In this document: piece after piece, positions 44,151 to 54,385 of the stretch
Numbering within the stretch: position 1 is the first letter of the stretch
Layout: every line of letters begins with the position of its first letter
DNA from: DATBLE01 sp963764565
GTDB taxonomy: Bacteria > Actinomycetota > Thermoleophilia > Gaiellales > Gaiellaceae
Assembly (NCBI GenBank): GCA_963764565.1
Contig: CAVXTD010000024.1
Location: 5,245-69,244, forward strand
Direction: 5' to 3'
DNA length: 64,000 nt
Program-made: the position numbers and the translations under genes
The notes under the pieces: model-generated
The model's input: the letters and a program-made list of their open reading frames with translations, nothing else
What the model was told of the DNA's origin: nothing
Databases searched by the model: none

Positions 44151-44432
44151 GTGGAGATCAGTCGTGAAGAGGTGCTCCATGTCGCGCGGCTCGCCCGGCT
44201 GGCGCTGACCGACGAGGAGGTCGATCGCTTTCGCGGTCAGCTGAGCGCGATCCTGGAGGCGGTCGGGAAGGTCTCCGAGCTCGATCTCGACGGCATTCCG
44301 CCGACCTCGCACCCGCTCGATCTCGTCAACGTCCTCGCCGAGGACGAGCCGGGCCCGTCCCTGCCGCGCGAGGCCGCACTTGCGAACGCGCCCGATCCCG
44401 AGGGCGGGTTCTTCGGAGTGCCGCCGGTATGA
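44151..44432 (+). CDS. gatC: Asp-tRNA(Asn)/Glu-tRNA(Gln) amidotransferase subunit C
   Basis: 93 residues from GTG 44151, with GGGAGGA 9 nt upstream (an upstream in-frame TTG is inside the terminator tail and rejected). EISREEVLHVARLARLALTDEEVDRFRGQLSAILEAVGKV and the C-terminal belt LDLVNVLAEDEPGPSLPREAALANAPDPEGGFFGVPPV are standard GatC. It stabilises GatA on GatB. First gene of gatC-gatA-gatB. Confidence 0.95.
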   Translation: MEISREEVLHVARLARLALTDEEVDRFRGQLSAILEAVGKVSELDLDGIPPTSHPLDLVNVLAEDEPGPSLPREAALANAPDPEGGFFGVPPV

Positions 44433-44559
44433 CCCGCTTCTGTCCCGGTCCCGGCACAGACGCGTGCGTTCCTCTCGGGCAGACTTTCGGCAAGGGGGCC
44501 TCGCTCCCCCTTGGGGGGCCGCGGGCACGTTTCGAGCTCCGGCCGGAAGGGGCACGGCC

Positions 44560-45971
<1,412 letters not shown>

Positions 45972-45975
<4 letters not shown>

Positions 45976-46019
45976 GCACGAGCGTAGGCTTGACGGAGCT
46001 CGACAAGGAGCGGAGATGA
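45972..46019 (+). CDS. Possible 15-codon coupling frame between gatA and gatB
   Basis: ATG 45972 overlaps the gatA stop (ATGA) and encodes MSTSVGLTELDKERR; its stop overlaps the gatB ATG (ATGA again). The gatB ribosome site AAGGAG lies inside it. It may only carry ribosomes from gatA into gatB. Seen in sequence; translation is inference. Confidence 0.35.
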
Positions 46020-47433
46020 CGGCTTTGCCGGCATCGGAGCGGGACTGGGAGCCGGTGATCGGCCTGGAGATCCACGTCCACCTGAAGACGCGGACGAAGA
46101 TGTTCTGCCGCTGCGAGACCGGCTTCGGCGCGCCCGAGAACACGCGCACCTGCCCGGTCTGCCTCGCCCACCCCGGCGCGCTGCCCGTCGCGAATCGCAC
46201 CGCGGTCGAGTGGACGATCAAGCTCGGCCTCGCGCTCGGCTCCGAGATCGCCTCGCGCGCGGTCTTCAGCCGGAAGAACTACTTCTACCCGGACAACCCG
46301 AAGGGCTACCAGATCTCCCAGTACGACCTGCCGCTCTGCGTCGGCGGCTCCTTAACAGTGCCTGGCACCGAAAGCTTCGAGGTCGGCTTCGTCCGCGCGC
46401 ATCTCGAAGAGGACGCCGCCAAGACCGTGCACCTCGGCGGCGGCACCGGCCGCAAGATCGGCGCCGACCGCTCGCTGATCGACTTCAACCGCGGCGGGAC
46501 GCCGCTCGTCGAGATCGTCACGCAGCCCGACCTCCACACCGCCGAGCAGGCGGAGCGCTTCCTCCAGCTGCTCCGCCAGACGATCGTCTCGCTCGGCATC
46601 TCCGACGCGCGCATGGAGGAGGGGACGCTGCGCTGCGACGCGAACGTCTCCGTCCGCCCGGCCGGCTCCGACGAGCTCCGCACCCGCTGGGAGCTGAAGA
46701 ACATGAACTCGTTCCGCTTCATCGGCCGGGGGATCGAGGCCGCCGTCCGCGAGCAGGTCGCGCTGTACGAGAGCGGGGGCGAGGTCGAGCAGCACACCTA
46801 CGACTACGAGCCCGACACCGACACGCTCACCCCGCACCGCTCGAAGGAGGAGGCGGACGACTACCGCTACTTCCCCGAGCCCGACCTCGTTCCGCTCGAG
46901 CCGGAGCCCGAGCTGGTCGAGCGGTTGCGCGGCGAGCTGCCGGCGCTCCCGGCGGACCTGATCCGCGCACGCGCGGAGCGATCTGGGCGTCGAGGACGCC
47001 TGGGCGCTCGTCACCACCGAGCGCGATCCGGTCTACGCGGGTCTCGTCGCCGAGGACGTCGCGCCGCGCGAGGCGTTCAACTTCGCGATGAACCAGCCGG
47101 TTCCGCCCGGTGCGAACCTCGCCGAGCTGGCGAAGATCGCGAAGGCCTCGAAGCAGCTGACCCGCGCGGCGCTCGATGCCGCGGTCGCCGCGAGCGCCGA
47201 CGACGGGCTTCGGCGCGGACGAGTATCTCGGCGAGGTCGCGATCTCCGACACCTCGGAGCTCGAGCCGCTGGTCGAGGCGGTGCTCGCCGCCAACCCGGG
47301 CCAGGTGGAGGCCTACCGCGGCGGCAAGGAGGGCCTGCTCGGCTTCTTCGTCGGCCAGGTGATGAAGGAGACCGGCGGCAAGGCAAACCCGAAGGTCGTC
47401 AACGACCTCCTGCGTGAGAAGCTGAAGGCGTGA
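46016..47433 (+). CDS. gatB: Amidotransferase subunit B (two frameshifts)
   Basis: ATG 46016. WEPVIGLEIHVHLKTRTKMFCRC with the zinc-binding Cys set completed by TCPVCLAHPGALPV, FSRKNYFYPDNPKGYQISQYDLP, RAHLEEDAAKTVH, and the YRYFPEPDL block. An extra base near 46975-46981 precedes DLGVEDAWALVTTERDPVYAGL, and a doubled G at 47205-47207 precedes GFGADEYLGEVAISD. The C-terminal YqeY-like tail VKETGGKANPKVVNDLLREKL is intact. About 471 residues when repaired. Binds misacylated tRNA and, with GatCA, makes Gln- or Asn-tRNA. Contains a short palindrome at 46357-46369. Confidence 0.94.
46357..46369. repeat. REP-like short palindrome inside gatB
   Basis: AGTGCCTGGCACC, preceded by TTAAC. Has the same 13-base plan as one arm of the REP-like elements (AGTG-TCWGA-CACC) with the compensating change GCC/GGC. 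In gatB it encodes TVPGT, where related proteins carry a short variable turn. Confidence 0.35.
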
Positions 47434-47672
47434 TCGACGAGGCGAACGAGATCCTGCGCGCCAAGGGCTACTCGGAAGCGCAGCTCGGCGTGTTCGCCGC
47501 GCCGATGCCCGGACGCGTGCTGCTGAAGGGGAACAAGATCGTCAGCCCCTTCGCCGACAGCCCCGAGACCGTGCTCCGTGCCGCCCGCGACTGCGTCCCG
47601 TCCGCCGACGAGCTCGGCCGCCGGATGCTCACCCCGCACGAGCTGCGTGCGTGTCTGGGGGCCGCACAGTGA
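47430..47672 (+). CDS. Small conserved protein downstream of gatB
   Basis: 80 residues, VIDEANEILRAKGYSEAQLGVFAAPMPGRVLLKGNKIV. GTG overlaps the gatB stop (GTGA) and its own stop overlaps the next GTG, so it is locked between gatB and the aldehyde dehydrogenase. The centre ADSPETVLRAARDCVPSADELGRRML is helical. No recognised domain; not DUF-named by me. Possibly an actinobacterial adaptor. Confidence 0.6.
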   Translation: MIDEANEILRAKGYSEAQLGVFAAPMPGRVLLKGNKIVSPFADSPETVLRAARDCVPSADELGRRMLTPHELRACLGAAQ

Positions 47673-49150
47673 CAGAGACCGCCTCCGCCGCGGCGCTCGG
47701 CCGCGCAGACCTGCTCCGCACGCAGGCCTGGCTGAACGGCCAATGGGTCGACGCCGACTCGGGCGAGACGTTCCCAGTCACCAACCCCGCGACCGGCGAG
47801 GAGATCGCCGAGGTGCCGCGCATGGGCGCCGCCGAGACCCGCCGCGCGCTCGAGGCCGCCGAGGCCGCCTATCCCGGCTGGCGCTCGCGCACGGCCGGCG
47901 ACCGCGCGCGGATCATGCGCCGCTGGGCCGACCTGATGATCGAGCACATCGACGACCTGACGCTCCTGCTCACTCTGGAGCAGGGCAAGCCGCTTGCCGA
48001 GTCGCGCGCCGAGATCGTCTACGCGGCCTCCTTCCTCGAATGGTTCGGCGAGGAGGGCAAGCGCGTCTACGGCGACACGATCCCGACGCCGCTGCCCGAC
48101 CGGCGCATCCTCGTGCTCAAGCAGCCGGTCGGCGTCTCTGCCGGGATCACCCCGTGGAACTTCCCCTCGGCGATGCCGACACGCAAGGCCGCGCCCGCCC
48201 TGGCGGCAGGGTGCACGATGGTGCTGAAGCCCGCCGAGCAGACGCCGCTCTCTGCGCTCGCAGTTGCCGCGCTCGCCGAGGAGGCGGGGCTGCCGCCGGG
48301 CGTGCTCTCGATCGTCACCGGCGACGCCGAGGACGCGCCCGCGATCGGCAAGGAGATGACCTCGAGCCCGCTCGTCCGCAAGGTCGGCTTCACCGGGTCG
48401 AACGAGGTCGGCAAGCTGCTGATGGCCCAGTGCGCGGCCGGCCTGAAGAAGATCTCACTCGAGCTGGGTGGGAACGCGCCGTTCGTCGTCTTCGACGACG
48501 CCGACCTCGACGAGGCAGTCGCCGGGACCCTCCTGAACAAGTTCCGCAACTCCGGCCAGACGTGCATCACGGCCAACCGGATCCTCGTCCAGGACGGTGT
48601 CTACGACGAGTATCTGGAGCGCCTCCTCGCCGGGGTCGAGCAGCTGCGGGTCGGCGCCGGAACCGAGCCGGACGTCAAGGTCGGCCCGCTGATCGACGCA
48701 CCCGCGCTCGAGAAGGTCGAGCGCCATGTCGCCGACGCGCTCGAGAACGGGGCGGAGCTGCATTCGGGCGGCGCCCGCCACGAGCTCGGGCAGACGTTCT
48801 TCCAGCCGACCGTGCTCACCGGCCTCGCCCCGAGCATGGCGATGAGCTGCGAGGAGACCTTCGGCCCGGTCGCCGGGATCGCGCGCTTCTCCACCGAGGA
48901 GGAGGCGATCCGGATCGCCAACGACACGCCGTACGGACTCAGCGCCTACTTCTACAGCCGCGACATCGGCCGGGTCTGGCGCGTCAGCGAAGGGCTCGAC
49001 TACGGGATCGTCGGGATCAACACGGGCTTCGTCTCGACGGAGGTCGCGCCGTTCGGCGGGATGAAGGAGTCGGGCATCGGCCGCGAGGGCTCGAAGTACG
49101 GCATCGACGAGTGGCTGGAGCTCAAGTACCTGGCGCTCGCCGGGATCTAG
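47669..49150 (+). CDS. gabD: Succinate-semialdehyde dehydrogenase-type aldehyde dehydrogenase
   Basis: 493 residues from GTG 47669. PVGVSAGITPWNFPSAMPTRKAAPALAAGCTMVLKPAEQTP, FTGSNEVGKLLMAQCA (cofactor loop), SLELGGNAPFVVFDDADLD (base Glu) and NKFRNSGQTCITANR (nucleophile Cys) are typical of GabD/SSADH; the C-terminal FGGMKESGIGREGSKYGIDEWLELKYL agrees. It would oxidise succinate semialdehyde to succinate with NAD(P)+. Expressed at the end of the gat operon by overlap. A REP-like palindrome follows the stop. Confidence 0.9.
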   Translation: MTETASAAALGRADLLRTQAWLNGQWVDADSGETFPVTNPATGEEIAEVPRMGAAETRRALEAAEAAYPGWRSRTAGDRARIMRRWADLMIEHIDDLTLLLTLEQGKPLAESRAEIVYAASFLEWFGEEGKRVYGDTIPTPLPDRRILVLKQPVGVSAGITPWNFPSAMPTRKAAPALAAGCTMVLKPAEQTPLSALAVAALAEEAGLPPGVLSIVTGDAEDAPAIGKEMTSSPLVRKVGFTGSNEVGKLLMAQCAAGLKKISLELGGNAPFVVFDDADLDEAVAGTLLNKFRNSGQTCITANRILVQDGVYDEYLERLLAGVEQLRVGAGTEPDVKVGPLIDAPALEKVERHVADALENGAELHSGGARHELGQTFFQPTVLTGLAPSMAMSCEETFGPVAGIARFSTEEEAIRIANDTPYGLSAYFYSRDIGRVWRVSEGLDYGIVGINTGFVSTEVAPFGGMKESGIGREGSKYGIDEWLELKYLALAGI

Positions 49151-49153
49151 GTC

Positions 49154-49182
49154 AGTGTCAGACACCTGCGGTGTCTGACACT
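49154..49182. repeat. REP-like palindrome, copy 2
   Basis: AGTGTCAGACACC (49154-49166), loop TGC, GGTGTCTGACACT (49170-49182): a perfect 13-bp inverted repeat. It lies between the converging stops of gabD and the methyltransferase. Related to 24775-24803; in both cases an aldehyde dehydrogenase gene ends just before it. Confidence 0.75.
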
Positions 49183-49186
49183 TCAG

Positions 49187-49810
49187 TCACAGCTTGACCG
49201 CCCGGCCCAGCACGTAGGGGCGCACGATCTTCGGCCCGGCCGGCATCACGTTCCGCTCCACGTCCGCGACGTCGAAGGCGGCCTCGATCCGCGGCAGCGT
49301 CTCGCGGTTCGGGCGGCAGCCGAAGGCGATCACGCCCCACAGCCGCTCCATCCGGTCCTGGCTGCGCGCCACCTTCGAGTCATCGGAGCGCACGTGCTCG
49401 AGGAAGAGGTACTGCCCGCCCGACCGGAGCACCCGCCGGATCTCGGCCAGCGCCCGGTCCTGATCCTCGACCGAGCAGAGGAGCAGCGACGCGACCACCG
49501 TGTCGAACGAGCCGTCCTCGAAGGGCAGGCTCTCGACCGAAGCCTTCGTGGTCACGACTTCGCGGCCGAGCTTCCCGGCGCGCCGGTCGGCGCGGGTGAG
49601 CATCCCGTCGAGGCCGTCCGTGAGAGTCAGGTCGGCGACGTCCGACGGGTAGTGGGGGAGGTTGAAGCCAGTCCCGGCGCCGACCTCCAGTACCCGGCCC
49701 GTCGCACCAACGAGTAGCGTGCGGCGAGCCTCCACGATGAAAGGCTTCTTCTCCATCGGCCTGCCCAAGAGCTCGTGGACGGGCGGGGCCAGACGATCGC
49801 GCAAGGCCAC
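49187..49810 (-). CDS. Class I SAM-dependent methyltransferase
   Basis: 207 residues from GTG 49810, set by GATACT at 7 nt. Motif I VLEVGAGTGFNLPHYP, motif II DLTLTDGLDGMLTRADRRA, motif III VESLPFEDGSFDTVVASLLLCSVEDQDRALAEIRRVLRSGGQYLFLEHVR: a Methyltransf_11/UbiE-like core of the size of the PMT2-like small-molecule group. The C-terminal GVIAFGCRPNRETLPRIEAA is conserved among such actinobacterial proteins. Substrate unknown (small molecule or lipid). Divergent from the five-gene operon. Confidence 0.85.
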   Translation of the reverse strand: MALRDRLAPPVHELLGRPMEKKPFIVEARRTLLVGATGRVLEVGAGTGFNLPHYPSDVADLTLTDGLDGMLTRADRRAGKLGREVVTTKASVESLPFEDGSFDTVVASLLLCSVEDQDRALAEIRRVLRSGGQYLFLEHVRSDDSKVARSQDRMERLWGVIAFGCRPNRETLPRIEAAFDVADVERNVMPAGPKIVRPYVLGRAVKL

Positions 49811-49817
49811 GAGGCGG

Positions 49818-49831
49818 AGTATCCCTAGAAT
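49818..49831. promoter_or_regulatory. Divergent leaderless promoters in a 27-bp spacer
   Basis: Plus: TAGAAT (49826-49831) 6 nt before GTG 49838. Minus: GATACT (49823-49818) 7 nt before GTG 49810. The two boxes are 2 bp apart, so one polymerase bound here excludes the other. Confidence 0.55.
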
Positions 49832-49837
49832 CGGCTC

Positions 49838-50152
49838 GTGATCGTCGAGCAGCGCGACTACCACGTCACCACGGGCAAGCTGCCCGAGCTCGTCAAGCTC
49901 TACGAGACCGAGGGGATCGAGCTCCAGCAGAGCTACCTCGGCGGATTCATCGCCGCCTTCACCACCGACGTCGGCGCGCTCTCCACCTACACGAGCCTCT
50001 GGGGCTACGACAGCTATGCCGAGCGCGAGCGGCGCCGCGGCGAGCTCCAGGCCGACGAGACCTGGAAGGGGTTCCTGGCCAAGATCCAGCCGCTGATCCA
50101 CACCCAGCAGAACCGGATCCTGATCCCGACCTCGTTCTCGCCGATCCGGTGA
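49838..50152 (+). CDS. NIPSNAP-family protein
   Basis: 104 residues. VIVEQRDYHVTTGKLPELVKLYETEGIELQQSYLGGFIAAFTTDVGALSTYTSLWGYDSYAERERRRGEL is a dimeric alpha/beta-barrel NIPSNAP domain, often found in catabolic operons for amides, aromatics or terpenoids. First gene of an operon of five. Its stop overlaps the SDR start (50149-50152). Confidence 0.82.
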   Translation: MIVEQRDYHVTTGKLPELVKLYETEGIELQQSYLGGFIAAFTTDVGALSTYTSLWGYDSYAERERRRGELQADETWKGFLAKIQPLIHTQQNRILIPTSFSPIR

Positions 50153-50868
50153 CCCGCCTCGATAGCAAGGTCGCGCTCGTCACCGGCGGTGCGCAGGGGA
50201 TCGGCCGCGCGATCGCCGACGGTCTCGCGGCGGACGGTGCCGAGGTCGTGATCGCCGACCTCAACCCGCCCGAAGGCGGCATCCGCGCCGACGTCGCCGA
50301 CGAGTCCGACGTCCAGCGGATGGTCGACGAGACGGTCGAGCGTCACGGCCGCCTCGACATCCTGATCAACAACGCCGGCCTGTACGCGTCGCTCGCGATG
50401 CGGCCGTTCACGGAGATCCCACTCGACGAGTGGCGCCAGGTGATGGACGTGAACGTCGCCTCGATGTTCCTCACGTGCCGCGCGGCGGTGCCTGTGATGC
50501 GCGCGCAGGGCGGCGGCAAGATCGTGAACATCTCCTCCGGGACGCCCTTCCGCGGCGTGCCCTTCCTGCTCCACTACGTGACCAGCAAGGGCGCGATCGT
50601 CGCGCTCACTCGCGCGCTCGCCAAGGAGCTCGGCAAGGACGGGATCCACGTCAACTGCGTCGCGCCCGGGTTCACTATGAGCGAGGGAGTGCGGGCCAAC
50701 CCCGAGGTGGTCGAGAAGCTCCGCGACGTGTCCGTGGCCTCCCGCACGATCCAGCGCGACCAGGTGCCGGAGGACGTCGTCGGCGCCGTCGTCTTCCTCT
50801 GCACGCCGGCCGCCGACTTCGTTACCGGCCAGACGATGGTGATCGACGGCGGGCAGTACTTCCACTAG
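50149..50868 (+). CDS. SDR-family oxidoreductase (FabG-like)
   Basis: 239 residues, classical SDR: ALVTGGAQGIGRAIA (NAD(P) loop), an Asp in VVIADLNPP (favours NAD), NNAGL, IVNISSGTP (catalytic Ser), YVTSKGAI (Tyr-x-x-x-Lys) and CVAPGFTMSEGV. It keeps the C-terminal VTGQTMVIDGGQYFH of the FabG group. Likely oxidises an alcohol in the same pathway as the following genes. The next gene begins immediately after its stop. Confidence 0.88.
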   Translation: MTRLDSKVALVTGGAQGIGRAIADGLAADGAEVVIADLNPPEGGIRADVADESDVQRMVDETVERHGRLDILINNAGLYASLAMRPFTEIPLDEWRQVMDVNVASMFLTCRAAVPVMRAQGGGKIVNISSGTPFRGVPFLLHYVTSKGAIVALTRALAKELGKDGIHVNCVAPGFTMSEGVRANPEVVEKLRDVSVASRTIQRDQVPEDVVGAVVFLCTPAADFVTGQTMVIDGGQYFH

Positions 50869-51357
50869 ATGTACCTCTCGCTGTCGCGCCAGCCGCACGA
50901 CGCCCGGAACTCGATCGTCCACGAGGTCGACGACGGCACGACGCTCGTCTGGGAGCTGCTCGACGCAGAGCCGGCCGACGCCCTGCTCGCCGTACCGGTC
51001 GAGGTCGAGTCCGGCTGGTTGATGCGTCACGATCGCGTGGACTTTCCACCGGGCGGAATCGCCTACCGGCACACGCACCCGGGCCCAGGGATCCGCTACC
51101 TCCTGCACGGGCGCCTGACGATCGACTCCGGCGGCGAGACACACGAGTACGGCCCGGGTGAGCCGTGGTTCGAAAGCGGGCCTGAGCCGGTGCTGGCGAC
51201 CGCCTCGGGAATCGAGGACACGGCCTTCGTCCGGGTGCTGGTGCTGCCGCCGGAGTGGGAGGGCAAGCGAACGATCCGCTACGTCGACCCGGCCGACGAC
51301 GAGCGCCCGAAGCTCCAACGCGCAAAGGTCTTCTTCGAGCAGCGCATCGAGCTCTGA
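50869..51357 (+). CDS. Cupin-domain protein
   Basis: 162 residues. Cupin motif 1: PPGGIAYRHTHPGPGIRYLLHGRLTIDSGG (two metal His and a Glu absent or replaced); motif 2: YGPGEPWFESGPEPVLATA. The C-terminal part VLPPEWEGKRTIRYVDPADDERPKLQR is conserved in actinobacterial versions. Sits with no gap between the SDR and the thiamine enzyme; might be a lyase/isomerase or a binding regulator. Confidence 0.8.
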   Translation: MYLSLSRQPHDARNSIVHEVDDGTTLVWELLDAEPADALLAVPVEVESGWLMRHDRVDFPPGGIAYRHTHPGPGIRYLLHGRLTIDSGGETHEYGPGEPWFESGPEPVLATASGIEDTAFVRVLVLPPEWEGKRTIRYVDPADDERPKLQRAKVFFEQRIEL

Positions 51358-52998
51358 ATGCGCACCGCGGCACGCATCCTCGCCGACCAGCTGGTCGTTC
51401 ACGGCGTCGACACTGCGTACTGCGTCCCGGGGGAGAGCTACCTCGCCGTGCTCGACGCGCTCCACGACACCCCGATCCGACTCGTCACCACTCGACACGA
51501 GGCCGCGGCCGCGAACATGGCCGACGCCTACGGCAAGCTGACCGGCCGCCCCGGCGTCTGCCTGGTCACGCGGGCGCCCGGCGCGACGCACGCGTCGGTC
51601 GGGATCCACACCGCCTACCAGGACTCGACCCCGCTCGTCCTCTTCGTCGGCCAGGTGCCCCGCCATCACCTCGGCCGCGAGGCCTTCCAGGAGCTCGACT
51701 ACGCGCGGATGTTCGGGGAGATGGCGAAGTGGGTGGCGACGATGGACGACGCCGCCGGGGTGCCGGAGCTCGTCTCGCACGCCTTCCACGTCGCGACCTC
51801 CGGGCGGCCGGGGCCGGTGGTGATCGAGCTGCCGGAGGACGCACAGGCGACCGAGGCCGACGTGCCGGACGCCGAGCCGTACCGGCCCTGCCCAGGCCTC
51901 GGCATCAGCCGAGCGACGTCGTGCGGGCGCTCGACCTTGTCGGCGCCGCCGAGCGGCCGCTGATCGTGGTCGGCGGCGGCGGCTGGAGCGCGCAGGCGGG
52001 CCGCGACGTGATCGCGTTCGCCGAGGCCTCGAACGTTCCCGTCGCCGCCTCCTTCCGCCGCCAGGACTACGTCGACAACGGCTCGCCCGCCTACGCCGGG
52101 ATGCTCACCCTCGGCCTCGACCCGGCGCTCGCGACGCGGGTGCGGGAGGCGGACGTCGTGCTCGCACTGGGTACCCGGCTGGGCGAGATCGCGACGCAGA
52201 GCTACACCCTGCTCGAGCCGCCGCGGCCTCACCAGCGGCTCGTCCACGTCCACGCCGACCCGGACGAGCTCGGCCGGGTGTACGAGGCCGAGCTGCCGAT
52301 CGTCTCCGGCTCGCCGCAGTTCGCGGCCGCGCTGCGGCCGGTGGACGGCGTGGACAGGGCGGCCTGGGTCGCGGACGCCCGGCGCGACTACCTGGCAAAT
52401 CTGCGCCACGGCCCCATGCCGGGCGAGCTGCACATGGGCGAGGTGATGGCTCACCTTCGCGACCGGCTACCCGACGACGCCGTGATCACCAACGGCGCGG
52501 GCAACTTCAGCGTCTGGGCGCATCGCTTCTACGAGTTCCGCCGGTTCGGCACCCAGCTTGCGTCCTGCGCCGGCGCGATGGGCTACGGCGTTCCCGCCGC
52601 GGTCGCCGCGCAAGCTCCTCCACCCCGAGCGGATCGTCGTCTGTCTCGCGGGCGACGGCGATTTCCTGATGAGCGGCAACGAGCTCGCGACCGCCGTCCA
52701 GTACGGCGCGCCGATCGTCGTCCTCGTCGTCAACAACGGGATGCTCGGGACGATCCGGATGCACCAGGAGCGCCACTTTCCCGGCCGGACGGTCGGGACC
52801 GACCTCGTCAACCCGGACTTCGCCGCCTACGCGCGGGCGTTCGGCGCGCACGGCGCGGTCGTCGAGCGGACGGCCGACTTCCCGGCCGCGTTCGAGGAGG
52901 CGCTCGCCACGGGGCGGCCGGCGCTGCTCGAGCTGCGCGTCGACCCGGAGGGGATCACGCCGCGGGCGACGCTCAGCCAGATTCGCGCCGGCGGGTAG
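51358..52998 (+). CDS. Thiamine-diphosphate-dependent enzyme, acetolactate synthase-like (two frameshifts)
   Basis: ATG directly after the cupin stop. The N-domain has TRHEAAAANMADAYGKLTG (catalytic Glu) and VTRAPGATHASVGIHTAYQDSTP; the middle domain PLIVVGGGGWSAQAGRDVI; the C-domain LAGDGDFLMSGNELATAVQYGAPIVVLVVNNGMLGTIRM carries the GDG-x(26-28)-NN ThDP site. Frame lost around 51895-51915 (one base missing or two extra) and again by an extra C near 52610. About 547 residues. The order is that of the ALS/benzoylformate-decarboxylase/sulfoacetaldehyde group; the reaction is not predictable. Confidence 0.85.
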
Positions 52999-53001
52999 CG
53001 T
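52996..53001 (+). promoter_or_regulatory. Possible internal leaderless promoter -10
   Basis: TAGCGT, overlapping the thiamine-enzyme stop, 7 nt before the ATG at 53009. May give the PLP gene its own transcript. Confidence 0.4.
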
Positions 53002-53008
53002 GTCCGCG

Positions 53009-54372
53009 ATGCGCGAACTGCTCCGCGAGACGGCCGACCTCGCCGCCGACTTCCTCGACTCGATTCCCGAACGGCCGGTCTTTCCGCAGGTCGAGGTCGA
53101 TGACCTGCGGAAGCGGCTCGGCGGGCCTGTCCCCGAGTCGCCCACCAGCCCGCGCGAAGTCGTCTCGGAGCTTGCTGCGATCGGCAGCGAGGCCGCCGTC
53201 GGGATTCCGGGCGGGCGCTACTTCGGCTTCGTGATCGGCGGCGCCGTCCCCGCCGCGCTCGCCGCAGACTGGCTCACCTCGGCCTGGGACCAGAACGCCG
53301 GCCTCTACGTCGGCGGCCCGGCCGCTTCGGTCGTCGAGGAGATCGTCGGCGGCTGGCTCGCCGATCTCCTGCACCTGCCGCGCGCCGTGTCGTACGCCTT
53401 TGTCACCGGCACGCAGATGGCGCACGCGACCGCGCTCGCCGCGGCGCGAAACCATGTGCTCGCCGAGGTCGGCTGGGACGTCGAGGAGGAAGGTCTGACC
53501 GGCGCGCCGAGGATCCGCGTCTTTGCCGGCGCCAAGGCGCACTCGACGCTGCCGCGCGCCCTACGGCTGATCGGCCTCGGCACCGGCTCGATCACGTCGA
53601 TCGATGCCGACGACCAGGGCCGTATGCGCTCTGACGTTCTCCGCGAGGCGCTCGCCGGCAACGACGGTCCGGCGATCGTCTGCGCCAAGGCCGGGGAGGT
53701 GAACACGGGCTCCTGCGACCCGTTCGAGCCGATCGCCGACGCCGCCGAGGAGGCCGGCGCGTGGTTGCACGTGGACGGCGCCTTCGGCCTCTGGGCGGCC
53801 GCGAGCCCCCGCTATGCACACCTCGTGGCCGGTGCCGAGCGCGCCGACTCGTGGTCGGTGGACGCACACAAGTGGCTGAACGTCCCCTACGACTCCGGGA
53901 TCGCGCTCTGCGCACACCCGGACGACCACCGGCGGGCGATGCAGGTGCACGCCGAGTACCTCGTCCACTCCGGCGAGGGTGGGCCGCGCGACCAGGTGGA
54001 CTGGACGCCCGAGTTCTCCCGGCGCGCGCGCGGGTTCGCCGTCTACGCAGCGATCCGCTCGCTCGGCCGCAGCGGCATCGCCGACCTGATCGAGCGCTGC
54101 TGCGCCCATGCGCGCCGCTTCGCCGAGGGCATCGCGGCGATTTCCGGCGTGGAGGTGCTGAACGAGGTCGTGCTCAACCAGGTGCTCTTCCGCTTCGACA
54201 GCGACGAGCGGACCGCCGCAGCGCTGAAGGCGGTCCAGGACTCGGGCGTCGCCTGGATGAGCGGCACGAACTGGGACGGGCGCGCGGCGATCCGGATCTC
54301 CGTCAGCAACTGGCAGACGACGGAGGACGACATCGACCGGACCGTCGCCGAGTTCGCCCGCGTCGCCGGTCG
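53009..54372 (+). CDS. PLP-dependent group II decarboxylase-like protein (3' end frameshifted)
   Basis: From ATG 53009, MRELLRETADLAADFLDSIPERPVFP. PGGRYFGFVIGGAVPAALAADWLTSAWDQN, VSYAFVTGTQMAHATALAAAR, EVNTGSCDPFEPIADAAEEAGAWLHVDGAFGLW (PLP-ring Asp) and SWSVDAHKWLNVPYDSG (Schiff-base Lys) define the fold. In the raw frame translation runs on to 54619 through the antisense of YqgE, giving a low-complexity tail. A shift of one missing or two extra bases near 54350-54365 would end it at TAG 54370-54372, about 454 residues, just before the YqgE stop. Probably decarboxylates or lyases an amino acid. Confidence 0.82.
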
Positions 54373-54385
54373 TAGGAACGATCCG

